From assembly GCA_964522665.1 (NCBI GenBank), contig CAZFVY010000009.1:32719-96718 (forward strand): a stretch of DNA of 64,000 nucleotides. The letters run 5' to 3'. This DNA is from CAZFVY01 sp964522665 (GTDB taxonomy: Bacteria > Verrucomicrobiota > Verrucomicrobiia > Limisphaerales > CAZFVY01). This document shows positions 26,351 to 34,099 of this stretch, one piece after another. The notes below the pieces were generated by a model, which was given only the letters and a program-made list of their open reading frames with translations, was not told the DNA's origin and made no database searches. A program made the translations under genes and the position numbers. Position 1 is the first letter of the stretch. The number at the start of each line of letters is the position of its first letter.

Positions 26351-27789
26351 AAGCCCTGTTTCTCTCGCCCCCTTCTTTCGACGGTTTTGACGGCGGCGCC
26401 GGTGCGCGCTATCAGGCCAAACGGGAAATCCGCTCATTCTGGTATCCGACTTGGCTGGCTCAACCCGCCGCCTTGGTGCCGGGCAGCAAGTTGATGGATT
26501 GCCCGCCGCACGATATCGACGTGCAGACCTGTTTGGCGGAGGCCAAGCATTACGATCACGTTATCATCCACACCTCGACCCCGTCGTTGCGGAACGACGC
26601 CAAGGTTGCCGAGGCGATCAAATCGCAACGTCCCGGCACAACCATCGGGTTCGTGGGCGCCCACGCCGCGGTGCTGCCGACGGAGACGTTGAAGGCCTCG
26701 CCGTCGATTGATTGGGTCGGCCGCAAAGAATTTGATTTTACCTGCAAAGAAGTGGCCGAAGGACGCCCCCTCGACGAGGTTGCCGGCCTGTCGTACCGCA
26801 AGGACGGCAAGATCGTCCACAACCCGGAACGCGAATTGATTCCGAACATGGACGCCCTCCCGTGGGTGACCGACGTTTACAAGCGCGACTTGCAGATCGA
26901 AAAATACTCGATCGGCTATCTGAAGGAACCGTACGTGTCGCTTTACACCGGCCGCGGTTGCCCGGCGCAATGCACGTTCTGCCTCTGGCCGCAAACGATC
27001 GGGGGACACAAATACCGGGTTCGTTCCGCGGAAAATGTCGCCGCCGAAATGGCCCACGCCAAGAAGCTCTTTCCGCAGGTCCAGGAATTCTTCTTCGACG
27101 ACGATACCTTTACCGCCAATCTGCCCCGCGCCCGGGAAATCGCGCAAAAACTGAAACCGCTCGGACTTACTTGGTCCTGCAACAGCCGCGCGAACGTCAA
27201 TTACGAAACGATCAAATTGATGAAGGACTGCGGGCTGCGCCTCTTCCTCGTCGGTTACGAGTCCGGGAACCAGCAGATTTTGGATCGGATCAAAAAGGGC
27301 ATCAACATCGACGAAGCCAAGCGGTTCACGAAGGCCTGCAAGGATATTGGCGTCGTGATTCACGGCACGTTCATTCTCGGCTTGCCCGTTGAGACCAAGG
27401 AGACCATCGAGGAAACCATTCGCTACGCGATGGACCTCGACGTGTTCAGCATCCAAGTCTCCCTGGCCGCGCCCTACCCCGGGACCGAGCTTTATGAGAT
27501 GGCGCGCCAGAACGGCTGGTTCGCCAAGAAGGACAAGACCGACATCGTCCACGATGACGGACTCCAGCAATCAACCCTCGAGTTCCCCGGCTTGTCGAAA
27601 GAAGAGATTTTTGAGTCAGTCGAGCGTTTCTATCGGCGTTACTATCTGCGCCCCCGCCCGATTTTGCGCATCGTCAAAACGATGCTTGAAGACAAAGACG
27701 TCTGCGTCCGGCGCCTCCGTGAAGGTTACGAATTTTTCAAGACGATGGCGCAACGACGGGAAGACCTGGCCGCGGCTTCGGCGGCATAG
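26347..27789 (+). CDS. hpnJ: B12-binding radical SAM protein HpnJ
   Basis: 480 residues. The N-terminal cobalamin-binding-like domain begins KALFLSPPSFDGFDGGAGAR and includes FWYPTWLAQPAALVPGSKL. The radical SAM motif is Cys205-x3-Cys209-x2-Cys212 (GRGCPAQCTFCLW). FFFDDDTFTANL, LFLVGYESGNQQIL, HGTFILGLPVETKETI and QVSLAAPYPGTELY follow, all as in HpnJ. In Burkholderia HpnJ is needed to turn bacteriohopanetetrol glucosamine into the cyclitol ether. The partners HpnI and HpnK are not in this window, nor is squalene-hopene cyclase. ATG overlaps the hpnH end by four bases, so the two are coupled. Confidence 0.92.
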   Translation: MKALFLSPPSFDGFDGGAGARYQAKREIRSFWYPTWLAQPAALVPGSKLMDCPPHDIDVQTCLAEAKHYDHVIIHTSTPSLRNDAKVAEAIKSQRPGTTIGFVGAHAAVLPTETLKASPSIDWVGRKEFDFTCKEVAEGRPLDEVAGLSYRKDGKIVHNPERELIPNMDALPWVTDVYKRDLQIEKYSIGYLKEPYVSLYTGRGCPAQCTFCLWPQTIGGHKYRVRSAENVAAEMAHAKKLFPQVQEFFFDDDTFTANLPRAREIAQKLKPLGLTWSCNSRANVNYETIKLMKDCGLRLFLVGYESGNQQILDRIKKGINIDEAKRFTKACKDIGVVIHGTFILGLPVETKETIEETIRYAMDLDVFSIQVSLAAPYPGTELYEMARQNGWFAKKDKTDIVHDDGLQQSTLEFPGLSKEEIFESVERFYRRYYLRPRPILRIVKTMLEDKDVCVRRLREGYEFFKTMAQRREDLAAASAA

Positions 27790-27815
27790 TCCGAAATTCC
27801 GGATTTCGCGGTTCG

Positions 27816-27989
27816 TCACCGATAGTTCTTGGGCGCCGCGGGCGGCGCGATGAGCGCCCACGCCGTACCATTCGTGCTTCGGCTGAAACGAATTCCCGAA
27901 GACAGTTCGGCCGCTTCGGGGTAATCGGGCGGGCTCGACCCGTGATGACACCGCAGACAAGTCAGCGCCGGCCTAAAGAATGGTTGCCG
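27816..27989 (-). pseudogene. CxxCH-bearing open stretch without start codon, possible gene remnant
   Basis: A 57-codon stop-free stretch on the minus strand between two in-frame stops. It reads protein-like: FFRPALTCLRCHHGSSPPDY, with a haem-attachment motif CLRCH, then GIRFSRSTNG and APPAAPKNYR before the stop. No ATG, GTG or TTG opens it. It lies in the 258-base gap between hpnJ and the third radical SAM gene, opposite their direction. It may be the tail of a decayed cytochrome c gene, or chance. Confidence 0.25.
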
Positions 27990-28047
27990 TTACCCGACGT
28001 TGCTGACACCATCGCGCGACTCGACGCCGCCGGACTCTAATACAACG

Positions 28048-29223
28048 ATGAACGAGATTGCTGAGACCCCGCCGCCACCTCCCTCCGCCACGGCTGAGGC
28101 GGCGCCCGATTTCTCGCGGCCCGTCGTAAAGCCCAAAAAGAGCGCCTTCAAACTGATCGGTGAAGTCCTTGAGCACGGTGGGCCGGGTTATCTCCAGTTC
28201 GCGATCACCAATATCTGCAATGCCAAGTGCGATTTCTGCGGTTTTGCCGTCGATCGCTTCGATCCCAAAAAGCGCCGCAGCGTCACCCTGAAGGAAGCGC
28301 GCGACGTCATCGACATCGCGGTCCGGAACCACATTGGCTACCTCCTTTTCGTCGGCGGCGAACCCCTCGCCCACCGCGACCTGCGCGCGATGGTGCGCTA
28401 CGCCGCGGAGTCCGGCCTGCATCCGATGGTCTGCACCAACGGCTCGCTCTGGACGGAGCAGAACATGCGTGATTTGGCCGGCGACGGACTGAGCAGCGTG
28501 ATCATGTCGATCGATTCGCACGACGTCGCCCGCCACGAAAAGAACCGCGGCCTGCCCGACGTCTGCCGGAAGATCAAACGCGCGAACGAGGTTTTCACGG
28601 AACTGGGCATCCAAACCACCGCCAGCGTCACGGCCAGCAAGCTGATTGACGACTACGACCGTCTGCCGGGGTTTCTCGCCGAGCTTGGTTTCACCAGTTG
28701 CACCTTCAGCTACCCGCTCACGAACCTGGCCTCGAGCTACCTCAGCTTCAGTGACTCAAGCCTGGTCAGCTACCAGACCGACGAGTTGATCGGCGTGTTC
28801 GAGAAAATCAAAGTGATGAAGGCCCGGAGCGGTTTCCCGGTGGTGAATCCGGCTGAGTCGCTTTCGGAAATGCAGCGTCACCTGCGCAAAGAACCGGAGC
28901 GTTTCGGCTGCCTGGGTGGGCACAAGTATTTTTACCTCGATTGGAACCTGGACCTCTATCGCTGTCACTTTTGGGAGACCCCAATGTGCAACATTTATGA
29001 GTTCGACCAATCCAAGCTCATCCGCGATGGCTGCACCCGGTGCATGATCGACTGCTACCGCGACCCGAGCGTGCTCCAGTTCGTCGCGATCAGCGCCAGT
29101 GACGCTTACAACAATTTGAAGCGCGGCAAATTCGGCGCGGCGGCGCGAAACATTTTCGACCGGCGGAATTTGACGTCATTGAAGGCGGTCTGGGATGACC
29201 GCCAATGGATTCGCAAGGTCTAG
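28048..29223 (+). CDS. radical SAM/SPASM-like protein, function unknown
   Basis: 391 residues from MNEIAETPPPPPS; a TTG at 28000 is an in-frame alternative. The radical SAM motif is Cys57-x3-Cys61-x2-Cys64 (ICNAKCDFCGF). FVGGEPLAHRDL is the GGE motif and MVCTNGSLW the CTNG strand. The C-terminus has a second cysteine set (FGCLGGHKYF, YRCHF, GCTRCMIDC) like a SPASM or twitch domain binding an auxiliary cluster. The proline-rich first 30 residues are poorly ordered. It follows hpnH and hpnJ in the same direction after 258 bases, so a role in hopanoid tailoring is possible but unproven. Confidence 0.85.
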   Translation: MNEIAETPPPPPSATAEAAPDFSRPVVKPKKSAFKLIGEVLEHGGPGYLQFAITNICNAKCDFCGFAVDRFDPKKRRSVTLKEARDVIDIAVRNHIGYLLFVGGEPLAHRDLRAMVRYAAESGLHPMVCTNGSLWTEQNMRDLAGDGLSSVIMSIDSHDVARHEKNRGLPDVCRKIKRANEVFTELGIQTTASVTASKLIDDYDRLPGFLAELGFTSCTFSYPLTNLASSYLSFSDSSLVSYQTDELIGVFEKIKVMKARSGFPVVNPAESLSEMQRHLRKEPERFGCLGGHKYFYLDWNLDLYRCHFWETPMCNIYEFDQSKLIRDGCTRCMIDCYRDPSVLQFVAISASDAYNNLKRGKFGAAARNIFDRRNLTSLKAVWDDRQWIRKV

Positions 29224-29268
29224 CGAACGGGGCGTTCCAGGGGCTTCAGTCCAAACCGTTTTCCACGC

Positions 29269-29898
29269 GTGTTTTCGCTGCAACAACTTTTCGGGAAGGG
29301 CGACAAGTTTTTTGACCTGCTGGAGGCCAGCGCGGAGGAGGCCCACGCCAGCGCGCGCGCCCTGGTCAAGATCGTGCAAACCAGCGCCGTGCCGACCACG
29401 CTGGAGGAGTTCGTCCTCTGCCGCCGGCGGGACAAGCGGATCACCGAGCAGATCGGCGAGGAACTGGTCAAAACGTTCATCACGAGCCTTGAACGCGAGG
29501 ATATCGAAGCGCTCTCCGTCGCCCTGTACAAAATTCCGAAGGCGGCGGAAAAATTCGCCGAACACTTCATCATTGGCGTCAAGCATTTGGCCGGCGCCGA
29601 CTTTTCCGGCCAGGTCTCGATGCTTGAACAGGCGACGTTGACGGTTTCTGAAATGATCAAGGATCTGCGGAGCATGAAAGGAATGGAGCGGATCAAGGAA
29701 CTGAACGACCGCCTGCAATATCTCGAGGGCGAGGCCGACAAGCTGATGCTCGAATTGCTGCGCGACCTCTACTCGGGGCGGCACGATCCTTTGAAAGTCG
29801 TCGTGCTCAAAGACCTCTTCGAGTTGCTCGAGAAAGTCATCGACCGTTGCCGGGATGCCGGCAACGTGATTACCCACATCGTGCTGAAGAATTCCTAA
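29269..29898 (+). CDS. DUF47/PhoU-like phosphate transport accessory protein
   Basis: 209 residues from a GTG start. It begins MFSLQQLFGKGDKFFDLLE, the usual opening of the DUF47 family, and is all helical, with FITSLEREDIEALSVALYKI and DVVR-like histidine and aspartate patterns reduced. DUF47 proteins resemble PhoU and modulate the neighbouring PiT transporter. Here the PiT gene follows after nine bases, the standard arrangement, so it most likely adjusts phosphate uptake. Confidence 0.9.
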   Translation: MFSLQQLFGKGDKFFDLLEASAEEAHASARALVKIVQTSAVPTTLEEFVLCRRRDKRITEQIGEELVKTFITSLEREDIEALSVALYKIPKAAEKFAEHFIIGVKHLAGADFSGQVSMLEQATLTVSEMIKDLRSMKGMERIKELNDRLQYLEGEADKLMLELLRDLYSGRHDPLKVVVLKDLFELLEKVIDRCRDAGNVITHIVLKNS

Positions 29899-29907
29899 GG
29901 TCATCGC

Positions 29908-31008
29908 ATGACGTTGACCCTGGTCTTCATCGTCATTTTCGTGGCGCTCGTGTTCACCTACACGAATGGCTTCCACGATACCGCCAACTCCATCGCGACG
30001 GTCGTCGGCACCAAGGTTCTGAGTCCGCGCCACGCCATCATCCTCGCGGCCGTCACGAATCTGGTCGGCGCCATGGTCGGCGGGGAAGTTGCCAAGACGA
30101 TCGCCTCGGGTTTGGTCGATGCGAATTCGGTTTCGACCTACACGCTGCTGGTCGCGCTGATCGGCGCCATCGTCTGGAACCTGCTCACCTGGTACGTCGG
30201 CCTGCCGTCCAGCTCCAGCCACGCGCTCATCGGCGGGTTGTGCGGCGCCGCCCTCGCGTCCGCCCACGGGAATTGGGGCGTCTTAATCTGGTCCAAGCCG
30301 CCTCTCCCCGGCCAACATTGGTGGGCCGGGGCCGGTCTCCTGTACAAGGTCGTTGTGCCGATGATTATTTCGCCCGTGTGCGGCTTCGCAATCGCCTACC
30401 TCGTGATGGGAGCGCTCTATTATATGCTGCAAGGCTGGCGCCCGACCAAGGTCCATCGCGTCTTTGGCCGTCTGCAACTTCTGAGCGCCGCGTATATGGG
30501 CTTCAGCCACGGAACCAACGACGCGCAGAAAACGATGGGCATTATCGCGTTGGCGCTCGTGGGAGCGACCAAAGCGGGCGTTTTCAGCCACCTGCCGGCT
30601 TGGCTGGCGTTCCTTCAAACCACGGAGGCGGCGAACCCCAAGGATCAGCACATCGCCCTTTGGATCAAGGTACTCTGCGCCCTCACGATGGCCGGCGGAA
30701 CCGCGGCGGGTGGTTGGCGCATCATCAAAACCCTCGGTCACAAGATGGTCAAACTGCAGCCCGTCCACGGCTTCGCCGCCGAGACGGCCGGCGCCACCGT
30801 ACTGCTGGTTACGGCGGAAATGGGGATGCCCGTCTCGACGACTCACGTCGTCACCACCTCGATCATGGGCGTCGGCGCGGCCAAGAGCTTCAGCGCCCTG
30901 AAATTGGGGGTCATCGAGAGAATTATTTGGGCTTGGATCCTTACCCTGCCCGCGACGGCGGGGGTCGCGTACCTGCTCATGCGCGCGATTCAAGTCCTCG
31001 GGTTTTAG
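29908..31008 (+). CDS. pit: low-affinity inorganic phosphate transporter (PiT family)
   Basis: 366 residues, about ten membrane helices. The duplicated PiT signatures are present: YTNGFHDTANSIATVV near residue 15 and FSHGTNDAQKTMGIIAL near residue 200, plus SSSHALIGGLCGA and STTHVVTTSIMGVG. PiT proteins import phosphate, usually as a metal-phosphate complex, driven by the proton or sodium gradient. It is downstream of the DUF47 gene in the same operon. A weak hairpin (CGCCCG/CGGGCG, 31026-31047, then TTATT) follows the stop. Confidence 0.95.
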   Translation: MTLTLVFIVIFVALVFTYTNGFHDTANSIATVVGTKVLSPRHAIILAAVTNLVGAMVGGEVAKTIASGLVDANSVSTYTLLVALIGAIVWNLLTWYVGLPSSSSHALIGGLCGAALASAHGNWGVLIWSKPPLPGQHWWAGAGLLYKVVVPMIISPVCGFAIAYLVMGALYYMLQGWRPTKVHRVFGRLQLLSAAYMGFSHGTNDAQKTMGIIALALVGATKAGVFSHLPAWLAFLQTTEAANPKDQHIALWIKVLCALTMAGGTAAGGWRIIKTLGHKMVKLQPVHGFAAETAGATVLLVTAEMGMPVSTTHVVTTSIMGVGAAKSFSALKLGVIERIIWAWILTLPATAGVAYLLMRAIQVLGF

Positions 31009-31024
31009 CTCGCGGCCGACGAGA

Positions 31025-31050
31025 GCGCCCGCGCGATCACTCGGGCGTTA
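31025..31050 (+). terminator. weak terminator-like hairpin after pit
   Basis: A 6-bp stem (CGCCCG at 31026-31031, CGGGCG at 31042-31047) with a 10-base loop is followed by TTATT. It lies between the converging pit and GT39 genes and reaches the GT39 stop. The short T-run makes termination uncertain. Confidence 0.3.
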
Positions 31051-32559
31051 TTGAATCCGCGCCAGCCAAAAATCCCCAATTATCGTTTGCTCTCGAAAGA
31101 ACGGCCGGGCGCGCCGCAGGCGGGCGTCAAAGGGAGAATTCCGCGCTCGATTGTAACGCACCAACCAAACGTTCTTCCCGGTCTGGCCCGGTAACGAGCC
31201 CTCCCATTCGGTCGGCAAAAAGAAGTGCCGGTCCCCCAGCCCGCCGCACACGCCGGAGTCGTCCGTCCGTTGCCGCGGCTCGATCGGCGTCACGTAGCGC
31301 ACCTCCTCGCCAAAATAAAACTCCAGCGCCGGCCAATAAGAATCGACATAGATCGATTGCGCCCCGTGCGCTCGGAGCCAAGCCGCGGTTTCCCTTACGC
31401 TCGAATTCAGCCCCAGGCCCGATTCGACGCGCGGCGCCATCTCGGCCACCGTGACGCCGAGCAACCCGATCGCCGCAATCGGCGTCACCGTCAGCCATCG
31501 AAACGCCCGCGCCGAAATCACGCCCTGAAGCTTCAACAGGATCCGCGCCATGAACAGACCCGCCCACGGAGCCAACGGCAAGGTATAGGTCGGCAGTTTG
31601 GACGAAACGCAGGAAAAGATGATCAAGCCGGCCAGCACGATCCACCCCTCGAGCCCGAGCGCCCGCGCCAGCCACGGCCAACCTTGAAATCTAAATCGGT
31701 CACGGCGCGCGTACAACGTCGCCGCGAGAGCAGGCGCCCACGGCAGCCACGCCCCCCAACTGAGCGCCGCATAGTAATAGAACGGACCTCGCCGGCCATC
31801 GACGTGACCGGCCACCCGGCCAATCAATTCGCGACCAAAGAAGAACCCCACCAGTTCCCGATGCTCGACCATCATCAGGACAAACCAAGGCGAGCCGAGC
31901 GCCAGAATCGCCGGCACAAGCCATCGCAATCTTAATGCGGCTTTACCCGCAACATCATTTTGGACGGCGATCGCGACCGCCAGCCCGGCGCAGAGAACCA
32001 ATACAGGCGTGGCCTTCGTCCACCATGCCAACGTCCAAAATAGCAGCGAAAGCAGCCAAAATCGTCGGTCCCCGTTCCGGCTCCGCGCCTCGGCCCAAGC
32101 CGCGATTGCCAGCGTACTCCACCCCGTGAAAAGCATGTCCGGCGTCAGAAAGCGCGCCAAAGCCCAGAATTGGGTCAACGTGCCCGTAATCAGAATTGCC
32201 CACCACGCCACCCGTCGCCCGTGGAGCCGCCCGGCTGCCCAACCGACGCCGATCAACGCCAGCATGGCGCCACAGGCCGACGGCAGCCGGGCCGCGGTCT
32301 CGTTCCGGCCGAATGTCTTAATGGCCGCCGCAGTTGCCCAATAGACCAACGGCGGCTTGTCGTAATGTCCGAAGCCGGACATGCGCGGTTCCCACCAACT
32401 GGCGCCCGGCGCCAAAAAGTCCAACGCGATGCTGGTTAACCGCCCTTCATCCGGCGCGTTCAACCCGCGTCCCCCGAGCGAGAATCCTAGCCAAACCGCG
32501 AGAGCGGCGAACAACAGCGCGAAATCGCGCGGCCAAACGGGAAAGCGGGAGGCGGACAT
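31048..32559 (-). CDS. GT39-family glycosyltransferase (ArnT/PMT-like)
   Basis: 503 residues with about a dozen membrane helices. GLNAPDEGRLTSIAL holds the catalytic DE pair (Asp37, Glu38) in the first periplasmic loop, and GHYDKPPLVYWATAAAIK is the second conserved block of GT39 transferases. These enzymes move a sugar from a polyprenyl-phosphate donor to lipid A or protein on the periplasmic side. The soluble C-terminal part (VYVDSYWPALEFYFGEEV-like) is in the periplasm. It stands alone, converging on pit and divergent from the FMN reductase gene. Acceptor unknown. Confidence 0.9.
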   Translation of the reverse strand: MSASRFPVWPRDFALLFAALAVWLGFSLGGRGLNAPDEGRLTSIALDFLAPGASWWEPRMSGFGHYDKPPLVYWATAAAIKTFGRNETAARLPSACGAMLALIGVGWAAGRLHGRRVAWWAILITGTLTQFWALARFLTPDMLFTGWSTLAIAAWAEARSRNGDRRFWLLSLLFWTLAWWTKATPVLVLCAGLAVAIAVQNDVAGKAALRLRWLVPAILALGSPWFVLMMVEHRELVGFFFGRELIGRVAGHVDGRRGPFYYYAALSWGAWLPWAPALAATLYARRDRFRFQGWPWLARALGLEGWIVLAGLIIFSCVSSKLPTYTLPLAPWAGLFMARILLKLQGVISARAFRWLTVTPIAAIGLLGVTVAEMAPRVESGLGLNSSVRETAAWLRAHGAQSIYVDSYWPALEFYFGEEVRYVTPIEPRQRTDDSGVCGGLGDRHFFLPTEWEGSLPGQTGKNVWLVRYNRARNSPFDARLRRARPFFREQTIIGDFWLARIQ

Positions 32560-32750
32560 CGGCGGAAGGCTGGGCTAGGCGGTTTTTTCGGGCCAGCACC
32601 GGCTCCGCAAGACTATGCTCATCGGCCATGGAGCGTAGCGGCGCAAAATCGAAAAGTCGCGCCCATTTTTGACTCTTCAATCATCGTCGCCGTCCCCGCG
32701 GAAACGGCTCATCATTGCCCCGTCCCGGAACGATCTGTTACAACTTGCCC

Positions 32751-33344
32751 ATGTCGGAATCACCCATTCACATTCTGGCCGTCGTCGGCGCCCTGCGTCA
32801 GAATTCAGTCACCCGAACGGTCGTCCTCCACGTCGCTGAACGATTAGCCGCGGCCGGATGCGTCGTCGATGTTTTGGATTTGTTGCCCGAACCCCTCCCG
32901 CTCTTCAATCCGGACGAAGGACACGCGTTCGACGCGTTTCCAGCGCTTAAATCCAGGGTTGAGCGGGCCGATGTTTTCCTGCTCGGCACGCCGGATTACC
33001 ACGGCGGCATCAGCGGCGCGCTGAAGAATTTCCTCGATCACTTCTGGCACGAATTCACGGGCAAGCTCTTCGCTCCTCTCGTCGCCTCGCACGAAAAGGG
33101 CCTCACCGCGACGGATCAAGTGCGCACGGTCGCGCGCCAATGCTACGCTTGGGCGATGCCGTACAGCGTGACTTTTCGCGAAGGCGAAGACGTCGGCCCG
33201 ACCGGGATCACCGGCGCGCCGTTCCAGAAGCGCCTCGAAATGTTCGTCCGCGACGTCCGCGTTTACGGCTCGTTGCTCGCCCGCCAGCGCCGCGCCGACC
33301 TGGCGGGCGTCGAGCCTGGATTTCTCGCGCGACTGCGGAGATAA
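32751..33344 (+). CDS. NADPH-dependent FMN reductase family protein
   Basis: 197 residues from the ATG at 32751; a TTG at 32715 would add twelve residues. A flavodoxin-like fold: HILAVVGALRQNSVTRTVV is the phosphate-binding first loop, and LGTPDYHGGISGALKNFLDH is the conserved block that contacts the flavin ring. Family members reduce FMN, quinones, chromate or azo compounds with NAD(P)H. The only close neighbour, an Rrf2-type regulator, faces it tail to tail, so a regulatory link is not implied. Substrate unknown. Confidence 0.87.
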   Translation: MSESPIHILAVVGALRQNSVTRTVVLHVAERLAAAGCVVDVLDLLPEPLPLFNPDEGHAFDAFPALKSRVERADVFLLGTPDYHGGISGALKNFLDHFWHEFTGKLFAPLVASHEKGLTATDQVRTVARQCYAWAMPYSVTFREGEDVGPTGITGAPFQKRLEMFVRDVRVYGSLLARQRRADLAGVEPGFLARLRR

Positions 33345-33449
33345 ACCGCGCTCGCCCCAACCCTCCATTGCCTCGGCCCCGTGATCCAGGCGAGAGATCC
33401 GGCGCCGATCGATGCGCGCTTCAGTCGGCGGCGAGCTCGGGAAATCGGC

Positions 33450-33953
33450 TCAGCTTTTGCCCGAGCCGCTCGTCTTCGGCGCAAACAGTTCTGCAAAAGG
33501 GATCGGCGCCTTGTCCCGGCGCAATTTGCGTAATGTCACTTCCACGGTATCGGCGAGCGTATAACGGTCAAGGATGTTCGCGATCGCGTTGCGCACGTCG
33601 ATCATCAACATCCGCAAACCGCAGTGCTCCTCATCCGGGCAACTGCAGCGTTCGTACGCCGTCACGCTGGCGCACATGATCGGCGCCAACGGGCCGTCAA
33701 TGAGTCGCACGACGCTCCCAATCGAGATTTTCTTCAAAGGCTTCTTGATGAAATAGCCGCCCAGTTTCCCCCGCTTGCTTTCCAGGTACCCCGCCGTTTT
33801 CAACTGCACTAATATCTGTTCGAGGAATTTGATCGGAATGTTTTCCTTGCCCGCCAGCTCCCCGATTTGCAACATAGGACGCCCCGCTTCCTTCGCGATC
33901 CCTAAATCTATCAACGCGCGCAAGGCGTACTCACCGCGTTTCGATATTCTCAT
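33450..33953 (-). CDS. Rrf2 family transcriptional regulator
   Basis: 167 residues from MRISKRGEYALRALIDLG at 33953, the standard Rrf2 start; an upstream in-frame extension is not family-like. A winged helix-turn-helix occupies residues 1-80 (IGELAGKENIPIKFLEQIL, LVQLKTAGYLESKRG, GGYFI). Four cysteines follow: Cys94, Cys103, Cys105 and Cys111 (MCASVTAYERCSCPDEEHCG), a plausible Fe-S or redox sensing site like that of IscR and NsrR. Its target genes cannot be told from here. TATTAT and TATAGA sequences lie just upstream of the start and may be its -10 region. Confidence 0.93.
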   Translation of the reverse strand: MRISKRGEYALRALIDLGIAKEAGRPMLQIGELAGKENIPIKFLEQILVQLKTAGYLESKRGKLGGYFIKKPLKKISIGSVVRLIDGPLAPIMCASVTAYERCSCPDEEHCGLRMLMIDVRNAIANILDRYTLADTVEVTLRKLRRDKAPIPFAELFAPKTSGSGKS

Positions 33954-34099
33954 CGTCCGCGAGTCTATAATACCGTCGTGCAAATGCAACGCGACAGCCT
34001 CACGCAGGGGCGTGATGTCTTCTCGGACCTCGGATTTGTGGTATCGAGTCGGCCGATCGACCGGTTCGACGCCCACGCCGCCGTCGTGTCGAACGCGCG

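Noticed and set aside
29176..30267. 363-codon minus-strand frame opposite DUF47 and pit
   Set aside because: Antisense to two well-identified genes; no motif.
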